Origin: Candidatus Blautia merdavium
GTDB taxonomy: Bacteria > Bacillota > Clostridia > Lachnospirales > Lachnospiraceae
DNA: 60,773 nt
Assembly: GCA_019119975.1 (NCBI GenBank)
Contig: DWVZ01000009.1
Coordinates: 1-60,773 of the forward strand
Direction: 5' to 3'
Positions 20,845-30,165 of this stretch are shown here, one piece after another. Positions within the stretch are counted from its first letter, which is position 1. Each line of letters opens with the position of its first letter. The notes beneath the pieces are model-generated. The model did not search any database. It was given only the letters and a program-made list of their open reading frames with translations, and was not told the origin of the DNA. A program made the position numbers and the translations under genes.

Positions 20845-21420
20845 TCATTCCAGGATCAGATCCTCTGTCCGGATCTTGGGGACATGATGCACCTGCCGGC
20901 TGTCTCTGTAATATTCAATAGCACCGCCCGCAGGTATCTCTTCCAGCACCACGGTCTCTTTGGGATAGCCTAAAGCAATGCAGTAATCAATCTTCCTGTC
21001 TCCGGGAAGAGATAGGATCTCAGAGAGCCGTTCTCTTTTCAGATTTCCCAGAAAGCAGCCGCCCATTCCCATCTCACAGGCTGCCAGCAGTATGGTCTGC
21101 CCGATGATTCCCTCGTCGCACTGGGCATTGGTTTTCTCAGGTGTTGTCAGGAAGATATAAGCGGCAGGTCTTTCTCCCTGTTGGGGACCCTCCCAATCCT
21201 TGAGATAGCCCGCCCAGCCGATGCAGCCAAACACCTTTTCCCTGGTTTCGGGGTCACAGACCAGCTTATACCGGACCGGCTGCAGGTTGGCTGCGGACGG
21301 TGTATTTCTCCCAATGTCGATCAGTTCCACAAGGGTCTCCCTGCTGATTTCCCTGTCTTCGTAAAATCTTCGGTAAGACCGGTTCTTTTTTACTAAAGTT
21401 TCTATCAACTCCATCACCAC
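20845..21420 (-). CDS. Nitroreductase-family protein
   Basis: LVKKNRSYRRFYED, GRNTPSAANLQPVRYKLV, ILLAACEMGMGGCFLGN, IALGYPKE. Confidence 0.9.
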   Translation of the reverse strand: MVMELIETLVKKNRSYRRFYEDREISRETLVELIDIGRNTPSAANLQPVRYKLVCDPETREKVFGCIGWAGYLKDWEGPQQGERPAAYIFLTTPEKTNAQCDEGIIGQTILLAACEMGMGGCFLGNLKRERLSEILSLPGDRKIDYCIALGYPKETVVLEEIPAGGAIEYYRDSRQVHHVPKIRTEDLILE

Positions 21421-21475
21421 TTTTTTTTCTTCTATAACTACTTGATTTTACACGAAACGGACTGTCAGAGCAGCT

Positions 21476-22867
21476 CTAATCCACAATGTTCTGCAGCCAC
21501 ACGCCTTTTTTCACCAGGATAAACCCGATCACGCATTTGATCATATCTGCCAGCTGCACGGCAATGAAAATATACACCACGTACAGGGAAGTAAAGTGTC
21601 CCAGAAGATACGCGATGGGCACACTGACGCAGCAGATGAACACACTGTCAAAGAAAAAGGTGATCACCGTCCTGCCTCCCGAGCGCAGGGTAAAATATGC
21701 CGCGTGGAGAAAGGCGTTCTGGGGCATGAACACTGCCACCACCAGGATGAAATAGGTGGCAAACTCCCTGGACTGGGCATTGGTGTTGTAAAGCCTTGGG
21801 AACAGCGGAGCGATAAACAGCATCAGCACAGCGATCAGGGTACAGCACGCCACGGAAAAAGCGATCATCTTCCGGTCCGTATCCTTTGCCTCCTCCATCT
21901 TTCCCGCGCCCAGCAGCTGCCCTACCACAATGGCGACCGAATCGCCCAGGGCAATAAAGACCACATTAAACAGATTAGAAATGGTGTTGGAGATATTCAT
22001 GCCTGCCACCACATTCATCCCCCGGACTGAATAGCACTGGAGAAGCATCGCCGTTCCGGCAGCCCAGAAGGTCTCATTGAGTAAAAGGGGCGTTCCCTTA
22101 ATGAGAATCCTTTTGGTAAGGGAGAGGGGGATCTTCATAGTCCGGTACAGCCCCCGGATATACGTGTTGATCTCCTTATGCCTGTGGGTCCAGCTAATAA
22201 CAATGACTGCCTCCACATACCGGGACAGAACCGTTGCAGCGGCAGCTCCGGTGACGCCCATTTCAGGAAAACCGAATTTTCCATAGATCAGCAGGTAATT
22301 AAAGATCAGATTGACAAAGACAGCCGCGATCCCCGCTTTCATGGGGACCACTGTCCTGCCGCACTCCCGCAGCGTGCTGGCATAGACCTGCACCAGCATA
22401 AAGGGTGCCAGTCCCACCAGCATCACTGCCAGGTAGTCTTTCCCATACCTTAAGACTGCCGCCGTATCTCCTCCGTCCTGGCTCCCGTTCAGGTACATCT
22501 GGATCAGGGGTTCTCCAAAAAGGAGGAAGATCACCACCGTGATGCCGGTCAGGATCACTGCCAGCCACAGTTTGAAACGGAAGGTATTCGCCACGCCTTC
22601 CTCATCCTTCTGCCCAAAATACTGGGCAGTAAAAATCCCGGCGCCGGATACTCCTCCGAAAATACAAAGGTTATATACAAAGATCAGCTGGTTGACGATT
22701 GCCACGCCAGTCATCTGTTCTGTGCCCACCTGCCCCACCATGATATTGTCCAGCAGGCTGACAAAGTTGGTGATCCCGTTCTGGATCATGATCGGTACTG
22801 CGATCATCAGCACCATTTTGTAAAAGTTTCTGTCTCCGATCAGCTTTTCTCTTAATGTCTTTTTCAT
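21476..22867 (-). CDS. MATE-family efflux transporter
   Basis: IMIQNGITNFVSLLDNIMVGQVGTEQMTGVAIVNQL; 12-TM architecture, 463 aa. Confidence 0.92.
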   Translation of the reverse strand: MKKTLREKLIGDRNFYKMVLMIAVPIMIQNGITNFVSLLDNIMVGQVGTEQMTGVAIVNQLIFVYNLCIFGGVSGAGIFTAQYFGQKDEEGVANTFRFKLWLAVILTGITVVIFLLFGEPLIQMYLNGSQDGGDTAAVLRYGKDYLAVMLVGLAPFMLVQVYASTLRECGRTVVPMKAGIAAVFVNLIFNYLLIYGKFGFPEMGVTGAAAATVLSRYVEAVIVISWTHRHKEINTYIRGLYRTMKIPLSLTKRILIKGTPLLLNETFWAAGTAMLLQCYSVRGMNVVAGMNISNTISNLFNVVFIALGDSVAIVVGQLLGAGKMEEAKDTDRKMIAFSVACCTLIAVLMLFIAPLFPRLYNTNAQSREFATYFILVVAVFMPQNAFLHAAYFTLRSGGRTVITFFFDSVFICCVSVPIAYLLGHFTSLYVVYIFIAVQLADMIKCVIGFILVKKGVWLQNIVD

Positions 22868-22897
22868 GCCTTCTCTCCGATGTTTTTCATTCTTCTT

Positions 22898-25867
22898 CTA
22901 CTTCGTATGCACTTCTTCTATTTCGTATGCGCCCGGTATTTTTTCCAGGCAGGCAGCGGCTTTTTCCCGGTATTGGCGGGGACTCTCTTTGAGCATATCG
23001 CAGAACATCCCGGGGAAACGCTCCTTTAATTCTGCCTGGTTCAGATACAGGAGTCCCAGCGTATAAGGAGATGCCAGCTGTCCGGCGCTTTCCCGGGCTT
23101 CCCACAAAAGTTCCCTCGCCTTTGTCCGGTTTCCTGCTTCTGCTTCCAGGATGCTTACATAGCCTTTATTCATAGATCTGCCCATCAAAGTAAAGGACTC
23201 GTCATAGATCTCCTCTGCCCGGTAAAATTCCTGCCGGCTTTTCTCAGGCTCCCCCAGCGCCAGCCAGGTTCTGGCAATATTGGAATAAACCACCGCATTG
23301 CAGGGACAGTGATTATTTTCACAGACCTCTACTGCCTGCCTGTATAAATCCAGCGCTTCCTCAAAGCGCTTCTGCTTGCGCATTGCCTCGCCCATATAGT
23401 TGTAGCAGGCGGAGATATTCAACGCATAGATCCTGGATTTCAGCGGCGCTCCCTCAAAGTAGGCAAGGGACTTTCGCAGATACTCCATGCTCTTTGCAAA
23501 GTCCCCTGTCATGGAATAATAAAGCCCGTATAACCGGCAGGTGACTGCATACTCCTCCTGATACGGTTCCTTTTGCGCTGTTTCCAGGGATTCTTCCAGA
23601 TACTCCTGCATCCGGTCCAGGTCCCATACATTCATCTGATGATGGATCAGAAGCCTTAAGCAGCGGATCTTGACCAAGGGATCCTGCCCGGCTTTTTCAT
23701 TGGTCAGCAGCGCTTTTTTCACACAGCTGATCCCCTCTTCATAATATCCCTGAGGAATGCAGTACTGGGCTTTGGTCTGCAGCAGCCGGATATACATACA
23801 GGAAAACTCCTGTCCGTCCCCTTCTCTCTGCTCCAGCTCCAGCAGCTCTTCCTCCATTTCCCTGCACTGCTGCAGAAGGAAGCTGTCCTGAAAGGCTTCT
23901 CTGGTACAGGAACTGGAAAAGACGGGATACAGTTCATAAAACTTTCTGACATATTCCTCCGCGGAAAGGATCCTGTATTCCAGCGCTTTTTTCCGGTTTC
24001 CGCAGAGGGTGTAATGATAGATCAGCCGTTCCTGCCTGCCGTATTCATACGAGGGCAGACTTTCAATGTACTGGGCAAGCTTCCTGTGAAAGACACTGTG
24101 CTTGGAGGGCGCCATCTGCTCATGGACAAATTTCTGCATACTTCCATGGCAGAAAAAAAGCCTCACCTCTCCTTTGACCTGTTTTTCGCAGAGAAATCCT
24201 TTTTCCTTCAGCTCTTCCACTGCCTCCACCAGCTCCAGGCTGTCCTTATTTAAGATCTGTTCAAGGGCATCCAGGTCTGCCCATGCCTGACAGGCGGAAA
24301 TCAGTTCCAGCACCTGACGGGGCAGCCTGGCAAGGCCATCCAGCTGTTCCTGTAAAAGCTCCTCAAACCGGGAAGGCTCCTCCTCTCTCAGTTCTCCATT
24401 TGCATACTCTTTCAGCAGCATTTCCAGGAAATAAGCATTTCCTCTGCTCTCCTCATAAATCCGGTCAATAAAAGCCGGATCTGCCGCCTTGTTTCCCAGA
24501 CTTTTCTCTGTAATCCTTCTGACCTGGTCTTTGCTGAAGGGCGATACAAAAATACGCTCCACAAACTTTTCCTTTACCAGCGGAGTCAAGGACCGTTTCA
24601 GCCTGTCATTCCAGCTGTCCGGACAGGTCATGAGGATCATCAGGTTTCTGTTCTGCGCCCGGATCAGACCGGACAGGAACTCCAGACTTATGGGATCCAT
24701 GTACTGAATATTGTCAAAGACCAGTATCATAGGCTTTTGCCGGCTCGCCTGGGCAAAAAAGCGGAGCAGGAGATTTCTGGTAGCCCGGTAGCTGTAAGAA
24801 ATGGTGTAATCTGCCGAAACCGCCTCCTGTCCTCCGCTTCTGAAAAACGGAAACAACCAGTCTGCTGCCTGCAGATACGGTTCCCCGATCTGGAGCTTTC
24901 CATGCTTTACCGCCTCGGCGATCTGCAGCATCACCACGCTCCAGGGCTGCAGGCTCATCTGCTCCTCTGTCTCCATGCAAAGCACCTGAAAGACCATGGT
25001 CCGTTCCCGGGGCACTCTGTCTGTCAGCCGCCTGGTCAGATAGGTTTTTCCTACGCCGCTTTCGCCTGTCAGCAGTATGCTTTTGGCTTTTCCTGTCAGG
25101 AACTGCCTGTATGCCTCGTCCAGCACCTGTCCTTCTCTCTCATGTCCTGTCTCCTCCTGCGCATTTTCAGACTCCATGCTCCACTCCCGGAGAAATCTCT
25201 GGTGCAACTGCCGGATTTCTTTTTGGGGCGCCACCTTCAGCTCCGCATCCAGAAGAGCTGCCAGCTGCTGGTACAGACGAATCCCTTTATAGTACAGCTT
25301 CCTCTCCCCGTAAAACCTCATCATTTCCTCATAGACCTGTTCATCCAGAGGTTCTTCCCGGATGTACTGCTCAAAAAGCTGTTCCGCCTGGCTTACGGAA
25401 AGCTCCCGGCTGCCGCAGAGCTTTTCTTCCAGAAGCCTGAGATACACGTCCCGGACTTCCCTTCTTTTCCAGGTGACCCAGTCTTCATAGGGTTCCGCGT
25501 TTTTCAGGTAAAAACCGCTGAGAAATTCCGCTTCATAAAGTGCGGTATCCTTTTCTTCCAGAAACCGCTCATAGTCTGTGGTAAGTTCCAGCTGGGGATT
25601 CAGGATCAGATTCTGCCTGTCCGGCGAAATGATGCAGTCCTCATGGAATAATTTCCTTATGGTGTACAGGGCATGGCGCAGGTTTTTCTTCGCCGTGGAT
25701 TCATCGCAGGTATCCCATAAAAGGGCGGCGATCCTGTCCCTGGTGGCGTGCTTCTCCACCGCCATATAATACAGGAGGGCTTCCGCCTTCCTGTAAGGAA
25801 AAATTACCAGACTGCCATCCAGATATGTTTTTGGCATCTGCAGTACGCAGACTTCGATTCGTGCCAC
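22898..25867 (-). CDS. Large BTAD/SARP-like regulator with AAA ATPase and TPR regions (989 aa)
   Basis: N-terminal winged-helix/BTAD-like region (LLWDTCDESTAKKNLRHALYTIRKLF), Walker A LTGESGVGKTYLTRRL, C-terminal TPR-like repeats. Confidence 0.82.
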   Translation of the reverse strand: MARIEVCVLQMPKTYLDGSLVIFPYRKAEALLYYMAVEKHATRDRIAALLWDTCDESTAKKNLRHALYTIRKLFHEDCIISPDRQNLILNPQLELTTDYERFLEEKDTALYEAEFLSGFYLKNAEPYEDWVTWKRREVRDVYLRLLEEKLCGSRELSVSQAEQLFEQYIREEPLDEQVYEEMMRFYGERKLYYKGIRLYQQLAALLDAELKVAPQKEIRQLHQRFLREWSMESENAQEETGHEREGQVLDEAYRQFLTGKAKSILLTGESGVGKTYLTRRLTDRVPRERTMVFQVLCMETEEQMSLQPWSVVMLQIAEAVKHGKLQIGEPYLQAADWLFPFFRSGGQEAVSADYTISYSYRATRNLLLRFFAQASRQKPMILVFDNIQYMDPISLEFLSGLIRAQNRNLMILMTCPDSWNDRLKRSLTPLVKEKFVERIFVSPFSKDQVRRITEKSLGNKAADPAFIDRIYEESRGNAYFLEMLLKEYANGELREEEPSRFEELLQEQLDGLARLPRQVLELISACQAWADLDALEQILNKDSLELVEAVEELKEKGFLCEKQVKGEVRLFFCHGSMQKFVHEQMAPSKHSVFHRKLAQYIESLPSYEYGRQERLIYHYTLCGNRKKALEYRILSAEEYVRKFYELYPVFSSSCTREAFQDSFLLQQCREMEEELLELEQREGDGQEFSCMYIRLLQTKAQYCIPQGYYEEGISCVKKALLTNEKAGQDPLVKIRCLRLLIHHQMNVWDLDRMQEYLEESLETAQKEPYQEEYAVTCRLYGLYYSMTGDFAKSMEYLRKSLAYFEGAPLKSRIYALNISACYNYMGEAMRKQKRFEEALDLYRQAVEVCENNHCPCNAVVYSNIARTWLALGEPEKSRQEFYRAEEIYDESFTLMGRSMNKGYVSILEAEAGNRTKARELLWEARESAGQLASPYTLGLLYLNQAELKERFPGMFCDMLKESPRQYREKAAACLEKIPGAYEIEEVHTK

Positions 25868-25888
25868 GCGTTCCTTCCTTTCTGTCTG

Positions 25889-26467
25889 CTACAGGCAGAT
25901 CCGGCAAATGCCGATCCCTGCCTCCTCTTCGCTGCAGCCTGTGATGGTGATCTCTTCTTTCCAGTCCTTTGCCAGCGCAAGCTCTTCCCTGGCTGCCTCG
26001 GTTCCCGACAGACAGATCCTGCCTTCCTTTACATAGACTGCCAGCAGGTTTTCTCCCTGCCCGGGCGTCAGTCTCAGGGTCTCTCCCTGCCGGATACGGG
26101 CAGTCTCCATTTTCCCGTCTGCCCCGTTTTTTAACATCAGGTTAAAATCCACCACTTTTCCAAAGCTGACCGTAGGCACACCGCCGTCAAAGCAGTCTAC
26201 TTCATAAGGTTTCAGCTGCACCCGAGTTTCCTGTCCGTGAACCATCTCCAGGCTTCCCCCGAAAATGCTCAGATAACGCTTCACCCCCGGCAGAGGCGTG
26301 AAGTCAGAACGGTCTGTTTCCACGGTAGCGCTGCTGATGCGGCATTGAAAATTGCCTTCCCTGTACTGCGCGTCTTCCGGATAGATGTATAATTCTGTTG
26401 TGCTCCCTCCGGACCACTGGGAGGTTTTGAAATCATTTGCGTTTCTTACAATGATACTGACACTCAT
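25889..26467 (-). CDS. hutD: HutD-family protein
   Basis: FKTSQWSGGSTTELYIYPEDAQYREGNFQCRISSATVETDRSDFTPLPGVKRYLSIF matches HutD/Ves features. Confidence 0.85.
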   Translation of the reverse strand: MSVSIIVRNANDFKTSQWSGGSTTELYIYPEDAQYREGNFQCRISSATVETDRSDFTPLPGVKRYLSIFGGSLEMVHGQETRVQLKPYEVDCFDGGVPTVSFGKVVDFNLMLKNGADGKMETARIRQGETLRLTPGQGENLLAVYVKEGRICLSGTEAAREELALAKDWKEEITITGCSEEEAGIGICRICL

Positions 26468-26756
26468 TTCTTTTTTCCCCTTTCTTCTTTCCCGGCTCCG
26501 GGTCCTTTGAGAATTCACGCTTCCTGAACAGGCTCCTGAGCAGGACCATATATCCCCAGGAAATCGACAGTGCCGGAAGAGCAGACAGCAAAACTCCCTT
26601 TACCGGAGAGATTTCTGTAAACACTACCGGTCCGAAAAACATAACAAACACCACCACCATCATCAGGATCAGCGTAACCTTCTCCTTCATGGTATTGGGC
26701 GGTGTAAGAAAGATCTTCTGAAGATCCATTTCCAGTCTTTCCGGTTCTTTTTTCAT
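26433..26756 (-). CDS. Small two-TM protein of unknown function
   Basis: Hydrophobic VTLILMMVVVFVMFFGPVVF and GVLLSALPALSISWGYMVLL; RBS AAGGAGG; overlaps the hutD start. Confidence 0.65.
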   Translation of the reverse strand: MKKEPERLEMDLQKIFLTPPNTMKEKVTLILMMVVVFVMFFGPVVFTEISPVKGVLLSALPALSISWGYMVLLRSLFRKREFSKDPEPGKKKGEKRNECQYHCKKRK

Positions 26757-26811
26757 GCTTTTCCTCCTTATCAAACCGTATTTTTTTCATCATACTACAC
26801 ATCTGGACCAG

Positions 26812-26831
26812 GGTCAAACATACATTTGACC
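26812..26831. promoter_or_regulatory. Inverted repeat GGTCAAA-N6-TTTGACC overlapping a minus-strand promoter (TTTGAC-18-TATGAT)
   Basis: Perfect 7-bp arms with 6-nt spacer directly upstream of the small TM/hutD/BTAD/MATE operon. Confidence 0.5.
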
Positions 26832-26895
26832 TGCGCAGACATTTTACGCAGACAGATGCCTGTACAGCTGACCTGTTCTCCAGTTTTCAGACGAA

Positions 26896-26930
26896 AAAGA
26901 GGACAGAACCCCAAAAGCTCTGTCCCCTTT
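26896..26930 (-). terminator. Terminator-like hairpin downstream of the BCCT transporter gene
   Basis: AAAGAGGACAGA / TCTGTCC(C)CTTT arms. Confidence 0.5.
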
Positions 26931-26971
26931 CTCCATACTTGCGCTTGTACAGCGATCCGTTTTTTCTTTTT

Positions 26972-28576
26972 TTAAGCCTTTGCTTCCTCTAACACTTCTG
27001 GTTCCACATCCATTACATCGTCCACATCTTCAATGATCTTGTCTAAGAAGAACACTTTAAAGGTGGAAGCCAGCTGCAGGATAAAGATCGGAAGCACGCA
27101 GAAGCCGCCTACGCCTGAAAGATATTTTACGCCTTCCACGCCCTGCTGTCCGCCTCCGAAGATGACCATGACAACAGCGATGATGCCGATGGCAAGTCCC
27201 CATACTACCTTCTGCCAGTTGGCTGGCTCTTCATCATAGCTGGAGCCTTCTGTACAGATCTGGGAAATGGTGGTCGCCATGGTATCTGCCGTGGTGGAGA
27301 ACGCCGCCATCATGGTGATCATAACCAGCGGAATGATCACGAAGCTGATGGGCACCTGCTTCAGCAGCTCCCAAAGTCCGGATACTGCAATGCCGTTGGT
27401 AATGGCGCCTACGATATCTGATTTGCCGATGTCCTGCCAGTTCAGCGCGGTTCCGCTCCATACAGCAAACCATACCACACCGAATACAGATGGCATGATC
27501 CAGTTTACGATCATAAACTGGCGGATGGTGCGTCCATAGGAGATCATAGCAAAGAAGATCGCCATCAGAGGCGCGTAAGCAATCCAGCACGCCCAGTCAA
27601 ACATGGTCCACCAGGTTACCAGCGCTTCGCCTCCCACAATGTATGGATCCAGTCCCCAGCTCCAGAAATGATCGAACCAGTAGCCAAGCCCTACATTCAT
27701 CATGTTCAGGATATAAACCGTCGGTCCCGCGATCAGCAGGAAGATCAGCAGGATATAAAAGATCTTGGAAGTTCCGTTTGCCAGCCATTTGATCCCCTTG
27801 TCCAGACCAGCCACAGACGCAAGAATAAAGGTTGCCGTGATGATCAGGAATAAGATGATCCATACCACAGGTCCCTGCTTGATCCCGTAAGCTGCCTCCA
27901 GACCGGTTCCCACCAAGGCAAGTCCCATGCCCAGGTTGCTGGAAAGTCCCAGTGCCAGCGCTACGATGGAGATCACGTCAATGATACTCCTCCACACTCC
28001 GTGCTTCACTCCCTGTCCGAAAAGCGGGGTCAGGGAAGCTGCTACAGATAATTCTTCTTTCTTGTTGAAATAGATGTACGCCATGGCGCATCCTACGATA
28101 GAATACATGGCATACGGCACGAATGTCCAGTTATAGAAGACACGTCCCATGCCGAACTGCGCTGCCTCTGCCGTCATGGCAGCGATCCCGGTCTGCTCCA
28201 GCTCTCCGTAAATATTGCCGTAATAGATCATAACTTCATTGGCTCCGTATACGATACAGCCGGTAGCGATGCCGCCGGTCAGCGTCATAGCAAACCAGGA
28301 ACCAAAGGAATGCTTCGATTTGGCATTTCTGCCTCCGAAGCGGACGTTGCCCAGCTTGGAAAACGTCAGGATCGCAACGATCACCAGACAAAAGACTGCT
28401 ACCAGCTGGTAAAGCCATCCAAAGCTCTTTAAGGACCAGCTGAAGATTGCGGAGCAGCTGGCTGTCAGCCACTCATTTCTCAGGATTCCCAGAAGCGCGC
28501 CGCCGCCGATGATGATAAACGCCGGGATAAATACGCCCCACCGGATTCCTTTTGGTTTTTTGTTTTCTCCACTCAT
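26972..28576 (-). CDS. BCCT-family (betaine/carnitine/choline) transporter
   Basis: WWTMFDWACWIAYAPLMAIFFAMISYGRTIRQF matches the BCCT Trp-rich signature; start MSGENKKPKG with AAAGGAGGG upstream. Confidence 0.9.
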   Translation of the reverse strand: MSGENKKPKGIRWGVFIPAFIIIGGGALLGILRNEWLTASCSAIFSWSLKSFGWLYQLVAVFCLVIVAILTFSKLGNVRFGGRNAKSKHSFGSWFAMTLTGGIATGCIVYGANEVMIYYGNIYGELEQTGIAAMTAEAAQFGMGRVFYNWTFVPYAMYSIVGCAMAYIYFNKKEELSVAASLTPLFGQGVKHGVWRSIIDVISIVALALGLSSNLGMGLALVGTGLEAAYGIKQGPVVWIILFLIITATFILASVAGLDKGIKWLANGTSKIFYILLIFLLIAGPTVYILNMMNVGLGYWFDHFWSWGLDPYIVGGEALVTWWTMFDWACWIAYAPLMAIFFAMISYGRTIRQFMIVNWIMPSVFGVVWFAVWSGTALNWQDIGKSDIVGAITNGIAVSGLWELLKQVPISFVIIPLVMITMMAAFSTTADTMATTISQICTEGSSYDEEPANWQKVVWGLAIGIIAVVMVIFGGGQQGVEGVKYLSGVGGFCVLPIFILQLASTFKVFFLDKIIEDVDDVMDVEPEVLEEAKA

Positions 28577-28659
28577 TCGTAAACCCTCCTTTGTATGCTG
28601 TGGATCCCCTGATGGGTCCTTTTTTATCTGAAATGCCTTTCCGGCATTCAAGATCACAG

Positions 28660-30153
28660 TCAGACTTCCAGGCTTTTCAGGAAGTCATAGGTTTTCTGGA
28701 TATCTTCTGACATATTTCTGTCATTGTCCAGATAGGGAACCACATTTCTGTAAGCGTCAAAAAAGTCTCTGGTCCCCTCGCCCAGCACAGGATGGTCTCT
28801 CAGATCCACTGCCTGCGCGGCGTGCATCAGCTCAATAGCTGCCATATAGTACAGATTATCCACGATCTTCCTCATATTCATGGCAGCCATGGCAGAATTG
28901 CTTGCTGTATCTTCGATATGCCCTGCCATGCTGAGGAAATCCATGGAACAGGGATTGGCGTACATACGGTTCTCCGCATCCAGCACCGATACGGTTTTCT
29001 GTATGGTGCCGTAGGCGATCACAGACCCTTCCTGAGGTGTCAGGAACCTGTTCAGTTTGGAGAATCCCGGATCGCCGATCCTTAAAATCTGCTGTGCGAT
29101 CATCTTGGACATATGTCCTAAGCCGATGGCAGTCATCTCCACTGCCAGCACCCAGGACAGAGGTTCAAAGTTGGGGCTTCCGCACATACGGTCCTCCTGG
29201 GGGAGCAGACAGGGATTGTCATCTGTGGCATTGAGCTCGATGGTCAGCTGCTTTTTCAGGTATTCCAGTGCATCCATCACAGCTCCCGTAATGGCGCTCT
29301 GGCACCGGAAACTTAAGGGATCCTGAAGCGCTCTGCCTTCCCAGGGGCGTTCCAGATAGCTGCCTTTTAAAAGCCTTCTGCACTCTCTGGCAGATTCTGC
29401 CTGACCCGCATAGCCTCTGACTGCATTGACGCTTTCATCCATAGGATCCAGCACGCCGTTCAACCCCTCCAGAGCCAGGCAGAAGACCCTCCGGTAACGC
29501 TCTATGAATTCTTCTACCTCGATGATGCCTACCGCGGCAAAGGCGGCTCCCTGGGCATTGGAAGAAGCGATGCCCAGTCCGTCTTTCGGTCCCATGCGCA
29601 GAGGTTCCAGCCCTGCCTTAGAAAGCGCCGACAGACTGTCCATGCGCTCCTCGCCGTACCAGGCTTCTCCCTCTCCGATGGCAGTCAGCCCGATAGCCGT
29701 CAAAGTGGCAATGTCCGCCTCCCCTACGGAACCTCGGGACTTCATCACCGGGGTGATACCCCTGTTTAAAAATTCCGCATAATACTGGGCGATCTCTTTT
29801 GCCACTCCTGTATTTCCGCACAGGAATCCGTTCAAGCGGATCGCCATGGTAGCCCGCACCTCCGGAATGGTGCACTCCGGTCCCACACCGATCATGTGGC
29901 TGCGCAGAAGATTTTTATTGTAGGCATCGTAGCGGTCCGCGTATACTACCTTATCCTTATTCCAGCCTACGCCTGTATTGAGTCCGTAGACTGCCACACC
30001 CCGCTTATCCAGTTCAAAGATCAGGTCTCTTGCAGCCTGCAGCCGCTCCATTGCTTCGGGGGCAATCTCCACTTTTACATTTTCATAAGCAATCTCTCTG
30101 ACCTGCGCAATGGTCAGGTTCTTGCCTGTAAGAACGATTGTTTTCTCCGCCAT
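28660..30153 (-). CDS. HAL/PAL-superfamily lyase lacking the MIO Ala-Ser-Gly motif
   Basis: YGLNTGVGWNKD, LQDPLSFRCQSAITG, ELNATDDNPCLL are HAL-like, but the MIO site reads GSVG-EAD-IATL; 13 nt downstream of the Mo-subunit gene. Confidence 0.85.
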   Translation of the reverse strand: MAEKTIVLTGKNLTIAQVREIAYENVKVEIAPEAMERLQAARDLIFELDKRGVAVYGLNTGVGWNKDKVVYADRYDAYNKNLLRSHMIGVGPECTIPEVRATMAIRLNGFLCGNTGVAKEIAQYYAEFLNRGITPVMKSRGSVGEADIATLTAIGLTAIGEGEAWYGEERMDSLSALSKAGLEPLRMGPKDGLGIASSNAQGAAFAAVGIIEVEEFIERYRRVFCLALEGLNGVLDPMDESVNAVRGYAGQAESARECRRLLKGSYLERPWEGRALQDPLSFRCQSAITGAVMDALEYLKKQLTIELNATDDNPCLLPQEDRMCGSPNFEPLSWVLAVEMTAIGLGHMSKMIAQQILRIGDPGFSKLNRFLTPQEGSVIAYGTIQKTVSVLDAENRMYANPCSMDFLSMAGHIEDTASNSAMAAMNMRKIVDNLYYMAAIELMHAAQAVDLRDHPVLGEGTRDFFDAYRNVVPYLDNDRNMSEDIQKTYDFLKSLEV

Positions 30154-30165
30154 TTCGGCACCTCC

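Noticed and set aside
24737-25651. 304 aa plus-strand ORF over the BTAD regulator gene
   Set aside because: Antisense shadow of a recognisable multi-domain protein; no plausible domain.
28660-30153. Calling this gene hutH (histidine ammonia-lyase)
   Set aside because: Overall HAL similarity and hut context invite it, but the MIO Ala-Ser-Gly motif is missing, so the gene symbol was left empty.
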